Shown: one piece after another, positions 7,473-17,099 of the stretch
How the letters are laid out: each line of letters starts with the position of its first letter
Numbering within the stretch: position 1 is the stretch's first letter
Source: Haloimpatiens lingqiaonensis
Lineage (GTDB): Bacteria > Bacillota > Clostridia > Clostridiales > Clostridiaceae
Direction: 5' to 3' (one strand)
Assembly: GCF_044502415.1 (NCBI RefSeq)
Contig: NZ_CP172402.1
DNA: 64,000 nucleotides
Translations under genes and position numbers: made by a program
The notes under the pieces: generated by a model
The model's database searches: none
What the model saw: only the letters and a program-made list of their open reading frames with translations
Told to the model about the DNA's origin: nothing

Positions 7473-8620
7473 TTAATCTTCAATAAAATGCCTCTAATTT
7501 TCTGATATACTTTTTTAGCAAAACTTGTCTTGGTATATTTATTTATTAATTTACTTATTTCACATGGATAGAAGTCTAATTCTTTAAAAAATCTATCGCG
7601 ATTAGTATTAATAGGTACAGATTTTATAGCAGCTGAATTATATTTTATAGCTTCTTCACATTCTACTTGTTTAACTACCATTTTATTTTGTAATTCCTCA
7701 AATATCACTTTTCCTTTATCCGAATTAATTAAAACCAGTGACGTTCCCTTATCATCATCTAATTCAGCAGCAATATTTTCAATTCCCCAAAAATCTGCAA
7801 TAGTTATATCACTTAATCTATTTAATGTTTTGGATTTACAATCATAGCAAGATGGTCGAAGATATAAATTATGCAAAAATCCTTTCATATATATATCCTG
7901 CGTAAGATTTTCCCTATATTCAATATTGTTATTAAATAATAGCGATACGGAGAATAACTTCCAGCCATAATGTTTATCTCTGAAACTTATTCTTTTTGTA
8001 TTCTCCCCATACTTTTTTTCAAGTTCGCTCCTATACATTTTGAAAACTTTAGGCGAGGGTACTCCATGGCATATTATATCTAAACATATTAAATTGTCAT
8101 ATTCTTTTCTTAAATAAGACACTAAACCAGATATCTGACAAGGAGTTCCAGAAAACAATACCGTAATACCTTTATCAAGAAACTCTTTAGCTTGCTTATA
8201 TGTATCACCAATTTTACTCTGTAAATATTTTGAACCTCTAAATTTAGCTAAATCTTCAATTTTATCTGTATAGCTATGCTTTAATTTAAACTCATGGTCA
8301 AATGCAGCTCCAAATACAGTTCCTCCACTATTTATTATACTTTCAGCTAAAAGTGAAAATACACCACCTGATGAGCTTTCAAATCTTATGGTTTCATTCT
8401 TATTTATACATGCATAAGATACAGTTTCATTAACTCGTTCTTTATTGTTAACTATCGGACATACATTTTCACATAAAGAACAATTTATACATTTAGTACT
8501 ATCAACTTCAGGATATAAAAAGCCTTCTTTATCCTCTATCATTGCAATACAATTAACAGGACACACATTAGAACAAGCATGGCATCCAGAGCAATCTTGC
8601 TTTTTACTTATTTTAATCAT
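7454..8620 (-). CDS. Coenzyme F420 hydrogenase/dehydrogenase beta-subunit-like Fe-S protein of the polysaccharide locus
   Basis: The 388-residue product has two N-terminal 4Fe-4S clusters (CSGCHACSNVCP and CINCSLCENVCP, residues 10-55). The FrhB-type N- and C-terminal domains follow, with SGTPCQISGL near 160 and ICHGVPSPKVF near 190. In Gram-positive polysaccharide clusters such proteins commonly accompany pyruvyltransferases; their substrate is not settled. Its start overlaps the stop of the upstream GT2 gene by 8 bases, indicating translational coupling. The last codons run into the galE remnant, so the natural C-terminus may be altered. It is now the final intact gene of the operon. Confidence 0.85.
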   Translation of the reverse strand: MIKISKKQDCSGCHACSNVCPVNCIAMIEDKEGFLYPEVDSTKCINCSLCENVCPIVNNKERVNETVSYACINKNETIRFESSSGGVFSLLAESIINSGGTVFGAAFDHEFKLKHSYTDKIEDLAKFRGSKYLQSKIGDTYKQAKEFLDKGITVLFSGTPCQISGLVSYLRKEYDNLICLDIICHGVPSPKVFKMYRSELEKKYGENTKRISFRDKHYGWKLFSVSLLFNNNIEYRENLTQDIYMKGFLHNLYLRPSCYDCKSKTLNRLSDITIADFWGIENIAAELDDDKGTSLVLINSDKGKVIFEELQNKMVVKQVECEEAIKYNSAAIKSVPINTNRDRFFKELDFYPCEISKLINKYTKTSFAKKVYQKIRGILLKIKKIILK

Positions 8621-9620
8621 AAAACAACCTCTTTACTTTATTTTTCACTTTTATTGGAAGCGCCATTACCTTGAATACATAATCTATAAATTTAAACTTA
8701 CCTCTAATATATACAATGTTGTCAACTATATTTTCATATTTATTCTTTTTCAAAATTCTATATTGTTGCTCTAATAGTTCTTTATCTTTATACTCATAAG
8801 CAAGTAATAATCTTTTTCTTAAATACTTCTTATCAATTATACTTAAATGGTAATTTTCATCTTCTATCATCATTTCCTTTATAACTACTTTTAAAAGTTC
8901 CTCATGTTTGTATGTTTTATTTAAAATTTCACTCTTAAATTCTTCTTGTCTAGAATGACTATCCTTTCTTACAATGTAATTATATAATGGTTCATCTATG
9001 TACCCACATTTATATTTATACGTAACAGGCAATAGCATTTGCCAATTTTGTCCCGCTGATGATACATATATTTTTTTATTGGGATTTACATCTAAAAAAG
9101 CATTTGTTCTAACCATATAGCATCCATTTGAACAATATGTATGTTCTTTTATCAAATCAACAAAAATATGCTCTTTAAATCTATTTGAATTTTTGCCTGA
9201 TATAAATCCTATAGATTTATTTAAATCAAATTCATTAAATATATTCATATCACTTCTAACTAAACCATATTCTTTATTATTTTGTAAAAACTCAACTCTT
9301 TTTTCAATAGAATCCGTCGCTAAGAAGTCATCGGCATCAGGCCAAGTTAAATAATCCCCTCTAAATATTTTTAAACCTTGGTTTAAAGCTGCTGCTTGCC
9401 CTTTATTTTCCTGATATATATATTTAAAGTCTATATTTCTCTCTTTAAATTTAGACTCATATGACATCACAACTTCTTCTGTTTTATCGATTGAACCATC
9501 ATTTATGAAAATCAACTCAATGTTATTATATGATTGATTTAAAACTGATTCTAAAAAGCGTTGAACATATTTTTCGCCATTATAACAAGGCGTAATAATA
9601 CTCACTAGTGGTTCTCCCAT
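8613..9620 (-). CDS. Family 2 glycosyltransferase
   Basis: The 335-residue product has a GT-A fold N-terminal half: VSIITPCYNGEKYV at residues 6-19, FINDGSIDKTEE near 40, and the metal-binding region TWPDADDF near 95. The C-terminal half is less conserved and positively charged. GGAGG lies 6 bases before the ATG. It lies between the flippase gene (2-base gap) and the Fe-S protein (8-base overlap). Expected to add a sugar to the lipid-linked repeat unit at the cytoplasmic face; donor and acceptor cannot be read from sequence. Confidence 0.9.
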   Translation of the reverse strand: MGEPLVSIITPCYNGEKYVQRFLESVLNQSYNNIELIFINDGSIDKTEEVVMSYESKFKERNIDFKYIYQENKGQAAALNQGLKIFRGDYLTWPDADDFLATDSIEKRVEFLQNNKEYGLVRSDMNIFNEFDLNKSIGFISGKNSNRFKEHIFVDLIKEHTYCSNGCYMVRTNAFLDVNPNKKIYVSSAGQNWQMLLPVTYKYKCGYIDEPLYNYIVRKDSHSRQEEFKSEILNKTYKHEELLKVVIKEMMIEDENYHLSIIDKKYLRKRLLLAYEYKDKELLEQQYRILKKNKYENIVDNIVYIRGKFKFIDYVFKVMALPIKVKNKVKRLFYD

Positions 9621-9622
9621 AG

Positions 9623-11143
9623 CTACCTCCTACTTATCTTTGATAAAATAATATTTTTTATATATATAAACTCATCATTTTTTCTAAAAAACAGTAGAAA
9701 TAAAAAATTAGGTACTAAAGTAACTACGACCATCATAACAATAAAATTAAACATTGTTACATTCTTAATAATATTGTATTTTATTATCCAGCATATTACC
9801 AAGGAAAATGTAACAGCACTAGCAAATTTTAATCCATCAATAAAATAGTATCTTACATCCTTTTGAAAGGCATATTTATAAACGATTATTGGCTTTATAA
9901 CTGTAGCAAGTATTCCTGACATAATTGTTCCAATATAGACACCTGGAAGTCCTATTAATTTTACCATTATGATTGACACAACTAAATTTACCACTCCTTG
10001 TAATAATGCAACATATTTATCCTGATCAAATATTCCTCCAGCTGACTTTATATTGTTAATGCAAATCCTATGTCCTACCATATAATAATTTATCATTATC
10101 AATAATACTGTGAAGTCAGAAATAATCATTTCACTTCCAATCCATAGTGTAATAAAAGGAGAAAGTAATATATAAAAAGCAATAGAGCTAAATCCATAAA
10201 GCCAAAATGCAGCAAAACGATACACTTTAAATGTATTATATTGTTTCGACACATCTTCAGTAGCCATTAAATTCCCTAAACTTGCAATTGCTGAATTGAA
10301 TATAATAGTAATAAATGTACTTACTGAAGTAATTAGTAAATTATAATTTGAAATAATACCAACTGTTGTTACATTTATAAAAGTTGATATAACAATATTA
10401 TCAGTCTGATAAATACTTATTTCACCAATCTTATGCCAAATAAGAGCAATAACATTTGTTTTTATAGGTTTTAATTCCTCTTTAGTTATTTTTTTTGTAT
10501 TTTTATCTAGTAAATAAGGATATTTTTTATTCAAATATCTATTTATAAATATCTTTTGAATTAATCCTATAACCGCTGCTACTAACAAATAATACAGAAA
10601 ATTTTTAAATAAAATTAAAGTAATTATTTGCATTATTACTGTGACAAAAGAAGTAATAGTATTTATATTAGAAAATATATAATTCTTCTGTTCTGCATTC
10701 ACTAAACTGAATTTATAACTTACAAAATAACTAGTTACAGTATTAAATAAAAATATCAGATAGTAAACTGATATATTTCCAACATTACCAGGATCCTTTA
10801 CTATATATTTTAAGAATGGTAATAAAGTCAATCCAATTATGGTTACTACTAATGCAATAACTCTGTATGCAATTTTGTAAAAATCCATTAAAGATTTTAG
10901 CTTTTCAATATCTTTCTCGGCAACAGGTTTATATAAACTATAATTCATAGCTGTCCCTATACCTAATTCTGCAAAAGAAAGAACTCCCAGAACATTTATA
11001 AACAACCCGTTTACACCAAGATATGTAGTACTTAAAATTTTTATAAAAATTGTTCTTGAAATAAACCCTAATAATAATGAAATAATGCTAGAAACATAAC
11101 CAAAAAAAATATTCTTAGCAGTACATTTTAATCTTGACACCAT
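9623..11143 (-). CDS. Wzx-type polysaccharide flippase (MVF/MATE superfamily)
   Basis: The 506-residue, very hydrophobic product has about 12-14 predicted membrane helices spread along its length. It starts with a short basic segment and then ISLLLGFISRTIFIKIL, the opening typical of polysaccharide transporters (PST family). It would move undecaprenyl-linked repeat units across the membrane. It has one Wzy-like partner in this cluster (15738-17000). It is closely packed with the GT2 downstream (2 bases) and the pyruvyltransferase upstream. Confidence 0.88.
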   Translation of the reverse strand: MVSRLKCTAKNIFFGYVSSIISLLLGFISRTIFIKILSTTYLGVNGLFINVLGVLSFAELGIGTAMNYSLYKPVAEKDIEKLKSLMDFYKIAYRVIALVVTIIGLTLLPFLKYIVKDPGNVGNISVYYLIFLFNTVTSYFVSYKFSLVNAEQKNYIFSNINTITSFVTVIMQIITLILFKNFLYYLLVAAVIGLIQKIFINRYLNKKYPYLLDKNTKKITKEELKPIKTNVIALIWHKIGEISIYQTDNIVISTFINVTTVGIISNYNLLITSVSTFITIIFNSAIASLGNLMATEDVSKQYNTFKVYRFAAFWLYGFSSIAFYILLSPFITLWIGSEMIISDFTVLLIMINYYMVGHRICINNIKSAGGIFDQDKYVALLQGVVNLVVSIIMVKLIGLPGVYIGTIMSGILATVIKPIIVYKYAFQKDVRYYFIDGLKFASAVTFSLVICWIIKYNIIKNVTMFNFIVMMVVVTLVPNFLFLLFFRKNDEFIYIKNIILSKISRR

Positions 11144-11164
11144 TAATCATCCAACTTTCTGACG

Positions 11165-12382
11165 CTATTTCCTTTTTGAGGCTTGTATTTTCTTTATTTC
11201 ATTTAATAAATCCTCTAGTTGCTCTTCTACTATTTTACTTGTTTCCGAAACTTTAATATCTATTTTACTAAATAAGTCATCATAATTATTTAATATATAT
11301 TCTACTTTTTCATTTACTAACCTACTTATCTCACCATCTTCCCATAATTTATCATCTGCTGATTCTATAACTAATTCGTTCATATCTAGTCCATCACCTA
11401 TAACTCCCGAATATTTTGCACTATATGATAAAGATACTGCCGGCTTTCTCATATAAAATGTAGATACCGCGGCATGCATTCTTCCTGTTATAGTGAATAA
11501 GCCATTTCCTAGAATTGCTCTTGCCTCTGATGCTAAAATATCTTCTTTAATTAGTATAATTCTACTTTTTTCCTCTTCGGTTAGTTTTTTCTCTATTTGT
11601 TCAATAATTATTCTATCAGCTACGCCCTCATCTTTAACATGAGCCAATAATACTATTTTTTTCTTCATTAACCTTTCATTAGCCATTAACCTTTTAATTA
11701 TATTATATTGCTCATTTATATAAACTGTATTATTACTTGTATAGCATCTAGTTAGTCCAGATGGTACTATAGTAATATATTGATTTTTTAATAATTCATA
11801 CTTATTTAATATACTATTTGATTCTGTTTGAATAGGTAATTCTAAAAAAGCTAAATCTCTTCCCTTTTTAGCATTTTTAATTCCTAATGACTTTATATAT
11901 TTTAGACAATTATCATCTCTCGTATATATCTTTGATTTATTAAGAGCTAATCTAGCCAATGCTTTCCTATAACTTGTGAAAGGTCCTATTGTTTGTCCTA
12001 ATAAAATAGTTTTCAATTTTATACTATTAATAAACATAATTGGAAACAAAATTAACCAACCTTCCTTTATATAATACTCTGAAATATCATCTCCTCCTAA
12101 TATAATTTTAACATCATATATTCTACTTTCTATATAGCTTTTTTTTAGGCTACCTATTATCTTAGTTATTATATTATTTCTCACTATATCATACTTAGGT
12201 GCTATTTTTATATCACTAATTTTAGTTTCTTTTTTTAGTCTCTCTAAATCATCCCTTGTACTACTGTCCACATAAAACTCTACTTCTTCTAAATTTTGTT
12301 TTAGATAATTTAATGTATTTACTGCCATCATTAAACTTCCGTAATTAAACGTATTTATTATATGTTCTACTTTTATTTTCAT
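11165..12382 (-). CDS. Polysaccharide pyruvyl transferase family protein
   Basis: The 405-residue product belongs to the CsaB/WcaK-like family, which transfers pyruvate from phosphoenolpyruvate onto a sugar to make a ketal. Visible landmarks are an N-terminal NTFNYGSLMM segment, IILGGDDIS near 95, a GQTIGPF motif near 130, and the C-terminal TGRMHAAVSTFYMRKPA with the conserved Arg-His. The pyruvyl group would put negative charge on the polymer. The start has AGGAG 8 bases upstream. Co-occurrence with the F420-type Fe-S protein is common in such clusters. Confidence 0.87.
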   Translation of the reverse strand: MKIKVEHIINTFNYGSLMMAVNTLNYLKQNLEEVEFYVDSSTRDDLERLKKETKISDIKIAPKYDIVRNNIITKIIGSLKKSYIESRIYDVKIILGGDDISEYYIKEGWLILFPIMFINSIKLKTILLGQTIGPFTSYRKALARLALNKSKIYTRDDNCLKYIKSLGIKNAKKGRDLAFLELPIQTESNSILNKYELLKNQYITIVPSGLTRCYTSNNTVYINEQYNIIKRLMANERLMKKKIVLLAHVKDEGVADRIIIEQIEKKLTEEEKSRIILIKEDILASEARAILGNGLFTITGRMHAAVSTFYMRKPAVSLSYSAKYSGVIGDGLDMNELVIESADDKLWEDGEISRLVNEKVEYILNNYDDLFSKIDIKVSETSKIVEEQLEDLLNEIKKIQASKRK

Positions 12383-12442
12383 ATATCTCTCTCCTATATA
12401 TTATATAAATAACTTATATATTTAAATTACAATAACTAGATT

Positions 12443-13543
12443 TTATTCTAATCTACTAATCATTATATTGGCTATCCTCTTACTTGCAAGTCCATCACCA
12501 TACGGATTACTTGCATGACTCATTTTTTCATACTCTGTTTTATCCTCTAGTAATACCTTAAATGTATTATAAATAGTATCTTCATCAGTACCTACAAGCT
12601 TTAAGGTTCCCGCGGCTATGCCTTCTGGTCTTTCTGTAGTATCTCTCATTACAAGAACAGGTTTACCTAAACTTGGAGCCTCTTCTTGAATTCCACCACT
12701 GTCTGTTAAAATTAAGTAAGCTCTTGACAAGAAGTTATGAAAATCTAGTACATCAAGTGGTTCTATTATCCTTATCCTATCACACTCTCCAAAAATTTCG
12801 TTTGCAGCTTCTCTTACTACTGGATTCATATGAATAGGATATATAGCTTTAATATCTGGATGTTCATCTACTATTCTCTTAATAGCTCTAAACATATTTT
12901 TCATAGGCTGTCCAAGATTTTCTCTCCTATGAGCAGTTATCATGATAAGCCTACTATCTGATGCCCACTTAAGCTGTTCATGAGTATAATCCTCTCTAAC
13001 AGTAGTCTTTAAAGCATCTATTGCTGTGTTTCCAGTAACATATATTGAAGTAGGTTCTTTACCTTCTTTCAATAAATTCTCTTTTGATAGTTCAGTTGGA
13101 GCAAAATTATACTTTGCTATTATCCCAACGGCTTGTCTATTAAATTCTTCTGGGAATGGTGAGTCTATATTGTAAGTTCTAAGTCCTGCTTCAACGTGAC
13201 CCACAGGTATATTTAAGTAGAAACAAGCTAATGAAGTTACAAATGTAGTTGAAGTATCTCCATGAACTAATACCACATCAGGCTTAACTTCTTCAAGCAC
13301 CTCTTTAATTCTGTTTAAAATATTAGTTGTTACATCAAACAGAGTCTGTTTATCCTTCATTATTGATAAATCATAATCAGGCACAACATCAAAGGCTTCA
13401 AGTACTTGATCAAGCATTTGACGATGCTGTCCAGTTACACATACAATTGTTTTAATATTTTTTCGTGTCTTTAGTTCCTTTACTAAAGGGCACATCTTTA
13501 TTGCCTCTGGTCTTGTACCAAAAACGAGCATTACTTTTTTCAT
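12443..13543 (-). CDS. wecB: UDP-N-acetylglucosamine 2-epimerase (non-hydrolysing)
   Basis: Makes UDP-ManNAc from UDP-GlcNAc. The family signatures are all present: FGTRPEAIKMCPL near the N-terminus, HGDTSTT near 95, GHVEAGLRT near 117, FPEEFNRQ near 132, and TDSGGIQEEAPSLGKPVL near 290. Length is about 366 residues, as expected. Of two in-frame ATGs, the second (13543) has GGAG at 7 bases, while the first sits almost on the ribosome site. UDP-ManNAc could be used directly or oxidised further, but no WecC-like dehydrogenase is present in the window. Confidence 0.95.
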   Translation of the reverse strand: MKKVMLVFGTRPEAIKMCPLVKELKTRKNIKTIVCVTGQHRQMLDQVLEAFDVVPDYDLSIMKDKQTLFDVTTNILNRIKEVLEEVKPDVVLVHGDTSTTFVTSLACFYLNIPVGHVEAGLRTYNIDSPFPEEFNRQAVGIIAKYNFAPTELSKENLLKEGKEPTSIYVTGNTAIDALKTTVREDYTHEQLKWASDSRLIMITAHRRENLGQPMKNMFRAIKRIVDEHPDIKAIYPIHMNPVVREAANEIFGECDRIRIIEPLDVLDFHNFLSRAYLILTDSGGIQEEAPSLGKPVLVMRDTTERPEGIAAGTLKLVGTDEDTIYNTFKVLLEDKTEYEKMSHASNPYGDGLASKRIANIMISRLE

Positions 13544-13559
13544 AAACATTCTCCATTCT

Positions 13560-14618
13560 TCATAAACACGAATTAGCTTTAGCTTTCAATCGAGTATATA
13601 AATAACCATATTTTTTCCTAATAAACTCTTTAATATTAAAATACAATTGTAAAATTCCAATTAATTTTCTTTTTGCTAAAAAATATATTAACCTATTTTG
13701 TTTATTAGAGTTACTCTGCTTGCTAAAACAGTATAAAACTTTTTCATTAAAAATAGTGGTGCTAATAATATTTCTTTTTAGTTTTTTTGTTATATTTTTA
13801 TTTGTATCATATAATTCTGTTATACAACTAATCGCTGAAACACATATTTTTTTTTCAATCATATCTTGTTTATTCGTAATGTTAAACTTCTCTAGCAAAT
13901 ATTTAAGTTCATCATATAACTGCAGATATATATTTATTTTATCTTCTCTAACTGTTGATGAAAGAGAGGTATAATTCCACTTCATATATGAATAATAACA
14001 GTTAGGAATTGATACAATACTATTACAAACTCTTAAGTAACTATAGACAAACATCGTATCTTCTCCAAAACTTAACTCAATTGGAAAATGTATTTTATTA
14101 TTTTGAATTGTGCTTACTTTATATAATTTTCCACACGGTCCTTGAACAGATTCACTATTTAAAAATACATCAATTACATCTAAAAATTCTTTCGTAGTTC
14201 CATTAAACTCTGAGCACTCATGCTCAATAACCTTTCTCTTATCTTTTTCTACACACACACTTTTATGTCCACATATTGCCATATCTGCATTAAATATTTC
14301 TATTGATTCGTATAAATTTTCTATCATGCATTTATCTATTTCATCATCAGAATCTACAAAACATATATATTTACCTTCAGCTTTTGTAATTGCAAAATTT
14401 CTTGTTTCTGAAACACCTGCATTTTCTTTATGATATACTTCAATTCGTAAATCTTTTTTAGCATATATATCACATATTTCACCGCTATTATCAGTAGATC
14501 CATCATTAATTAATAGAATCTGCAATTCTTCAAATGTTTGATTCATAACACTTTTAATGCAATTTTCTAAATATTTTCCCGCATTATATATAGGTATAGC
14601 AACAGTTATTTTTGGCAT
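13560..14618 (-). CDS. Family 2 glycosyltransferase
   Basis: The 352-residue product has a typical GT-A start, ITVAIPIYNAGKYLENCI, then LLINDGSTDNSGEICD (near 35) and the acceptor/metal region FVDSDDEID (near 88). The C-terminal 120 residues are basic and less conserved. AGGAG precedes the ATG. The start overlaps the 3' end of the upstream glycosyltransferase gene by 13 bases, so the two are translationally coupled. It should add one residue to the repeat unit. Confidence 0.9.
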   Translation of the reverse strand: MPKITVAIPIYNAGKYLENCIKSVMNQTFEELQILLINDGSTDNSGEICDIYAKKDLRIEVYHKENAGVSETRNFAITKAEGKYICFVDSDDEIDKCMIENLYESIEIFNADMAICGHKSVCVEKDKRKVIEHECSEFNGTTKEFLDVIDVFLNSESVQGPCGKLYKVSTIQNNKIHFPIELSFGEDTMFVYSYLRVCNSIVSIPNCYYSYMKWNYTSLSSTVREDKINIYLQLYDELKYLLEKFNITNKQDMIEKKICVSAISCITELYDTNKNITKKLKRNIISTTIFNEKVLYCFSKQSNSNKQNRLIYFLAKRKLIGILQLYFNIKEFIRKKYGYLYTRLKAKANSCL

Positions 14619-15799
14619 TTTTTCATCTCCTGCATCTTATCTTCAACTAATTGCAATAATTTTCTTGCTATCTCTTTTGGTGAAAAATCTATACATGGCT
14701 CATAAGTACTATTTATTTTAGATAATTCACTAATTGTTTCACTTATGCTTTTGCTATTATTCTCACAGATATTAAACCTGTTATATTTTAATAAATAGTT
14801 TTTAATTTCCTCTTTATATTCACCATCCAATATTGTCATTATTGGTTTATTTGTACCAGAATAGTAGTATAATTTTCCAGGTATTTGAGTGCCAGATTTA
14901 TTACAAATACATGCAAGGATATCACATTTCTCTTCTAATTCATTAATCTGATCCTGCCTAATTCTAGGTAATATCTTAATGTTCTCTTTTTCTATTAAAG
15001 ACAAGTCCGTACTCCCTGCAATTATCAAATTATAGTTAGAGTTTTGTACACAAAAATTATATAAAGGCATTATATTTCTTGATTTTGAATTGTAATCTCC
15101 AAAATATCCTATTGTAAACTTTTTATTTTTAGTTTTTTTATATAATTTTTCTTTATCATAAGGTAATGGAATAAAAAACATTTTATTTTTGTATTTAGGA
15201 AACAATGTTCCTTGTATTTTCTCTGTTAATGGTGAAACATAAACTATTAAATCTGAACAAGAGATAATCTGCTTTTCTTTAAACATAATATATGATTTTG
15301 GATAAATATTTTCTTTTGTTATATCTATACTTAACGGATCTCCCCAGTGTTGTAGCCAAATATTGTATCGTAATCCCTGCTTTATCAATCTCTCTGTAAA
15401 CATATGAGATGTTTTAGGATCAGAAGTAGATATAACAAGATCATATTTTTTTCCATTTAGAATACTTATATCTGCATTATTAACTAATCTTATTGTATTA
15501 TCATGCAGGCTAATTTTATAAAATACTTTTCTTAAAAAATCTACAAAAATCTTTTTTGCCTTGTTCGAATTTCCTGTTACCAAATTTTCATAAACTGCAT
15601 TACCTTTGATACGCAACACATTTAGTTCATCTATAATACCTTTTACTGGATCATATTGTTTTAAGTTTTCACTAACTTCAGGCATTAACAAATCTATTTC
15701 ACAACCTAGTTCAAGTAAACCCTTTAGTAATCCAATGTTACTTATTGTAACTGACGAGTTTATTTCTATTGCTCTCAATGTTACGAATAATATTCTCAT
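14606..15799 (-). CDS. Glycosyltransferase, GT-B fold (GT4-like, divergent)
   Basis: The 397-residue product begins MRILFVTLRAIEINSS and has an SNIGLLKGLLELGCEIDLLMP segment typical of the GT4 N-domain. A C-domain with GYFGDYNSKSRNIMPL and LAGSTDL follows. The late region IPGKLYYYSGTNKPI replaces the usual E-x7-E motif with a divergent version, so the class is less certain than for its neighbours. Its start lies 62 bases inside the 3' end of the Wzy-like gene, an unusually long overlap for this operon. Confidence 0.75.
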   Translation of the reverse strand: MRILFVTLRAIEINSSVTISNIGLLKGLLELGCEIDLLMPEVSENLKQYDPVKGIIDELNVLRIKGNAVYENLVTGNSNKAKKIFVDFLRKVFYKISLHDNTIRLVNNADISILNGKKYDLVISTSDPKTSHMFTERLIKQGLRYNIWLQHWGDPLSIDITKENIYPKSYIMFKEKQIISCSDLIVYVSPLTEKIQGTLFPKYKNKMFFIPLPYDKEKLYKKTKNKKFTIGYFGDYNSKSRNIMPLYNFCVQNSNYNLIIAGSTDLSLIEKENIKILPRIRQDQINELEEKCDILACICNKSGTQIPGKLYYYSGTNKPIMTILDGEYKEEIKNYLLKYNRFNICENNSKSISETISELSKINSTYEPCIDFSPKEIARKLLQLVEDKMQEMKKCQK

Positions 15800-17000
15800 T
15801 ACTCACCCTACTTTCATTATTCAAATAAATAAATGTTAAAATATAAAAGAAAAAATAGTTATAAATAAAATAGTCCGTTGTGGCTACCATTATAAATATT
15901 AATACGAAAATTAATCTATTTGTTTTCTTTGCTCTATTTACTGTATAAAAAATAAATATTAAATACATCAACACACCAATTATTCCTGTATTAATTAGTG
16001 TAACAACAAAAGAATTACTATAGTTATAAACCCCATAAATAATTCCTGAAAAATAATTTTGCATTTGATTTACTCCAACACCAATTATTTGATTAATAAT
16101 TGGTAAATAATTAAAGAGCGCTACTTGCCCAGTAAGTCTAGTATCATTGCTACTTTCAAATATTGATAGTAATTTATCTAAACTTCTATTAAATGAATTA
16201 TAATAATAGTCCATTGTACTATACATGATAATATGAAATATAAAAACCGCCATTATAATTAAAAGCAATTGTTTTATATTTCTTTTTTCAATTAAAAAAT
16301 GTTCCACTGTAATAATAATAGCTCCTATTATCCCCAAACTAGATGAACTCAAAATCAATGCTATTGTATATAGTAAATAGAGTTTAAATTTATTCTTCTT
16401 CAAACTAATCGCTAGCAAAGGTAATGAAAATACAGCAAAATACGAAGGCTCCTGAAATATAGAATTTAATCTAAATCCCCAAGTTGTTGTTACAAATCCA
16501 GCATAATCTAGAAGCTTTAAATTAAACAATCTACCAGTAGGTGGTTCTAAGCCAATTGCTAAAAAAATGGCTTGTATAAATATAAAAATACAACTTATGA
16601 CTCCAAAAAAATTAGCATATTTTGTGAATATTTCAAAATCACAATTACACCATAAAAAACTAATGCATAAAACACTATAACTTATTAAAACAATTGAATT
16701 AATTAATGATATATTAAAAGTAGTAATAAATGTAGAAAATAGTGATAAACCCATATGAGTTGTCCATAGAAGTGATACTGGAATTACTATATTTTTATTA
16801 ATTTTTGCTTTAAAGATTACCAAAAAAAATACAGATACACCCATTATTATCATATTTAAAGTTATTGGTCCAAAGAATGCATATGGTGAAAGTATAGGAA
16901 GAATAGTAAGCACGATTGCTGATATTACTTTTACTTTTTTTGTTATTGTTTTCTGCTCTATAACATTTTCCTCATATTTATTTCTATTAATTTTTATCAT
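15738..17000 (-). CDS. Wzy-like O-antigen/capsule polymerase (integral membrane)
   Basis: The 420-residue protein has about 10-11 predicted membrane helices and a large hydrophilic loop (about residues 265-320) containing RLTGQVALFNYLP. The loop size, the FQEPSYFA segment near 190 and the position inside the cluster fit a Wzy polymerase that joins repeat units on the outer face. These proteins are poorly conserved in sequence, so the call rests on topology and context. AAAGGAG lies before the ATG. Confidence 0.75.
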   Translation of the reverse strand: MIKINRNKYEENVIEQKTITKKVKVISAIVLTILPILSPYAFFGPITLNMIIMGVSVFFLVIFKAKINKNIVIPVSLLWTTHMGLSLFSTFITTFNISLINSIVLISYSVLCISFLWCNCDFEIFTKYANFFGVISCIFIFIQAIFLAIGLEPPTGRLFNLKLLDYAGFVTTTWGFRLNSIFQEPSYFAVFSLPLLAISLKKNKFKLYLLYTIALILSSSSLGIIGAIIITVEHFLIEKRNIKQLLLIIMAVFIFHIIMYSTMDYYYNSFNRSLDKLLSIFESSNDTRLTGQVALFNYLPIINQIIGVGVNQMQNYFSGIIYGVYNYSNSFVVTLINTGIIGVLMYLIFIFYTVNRAKKTNRLIFVLIFIMVATTDYFIYNYFFFYILTFIYLNNESRVSNENIIRNIESNRNKLVSYNK

Positions 17001-17099
17001 TTTAGTTCTCCTTTGAATATAAAATAGCTTCTATTACATAAATAACTACCATTTATGTAAGTGCGTTATTACTTACAGTAAACCAACGTATATAAAAAA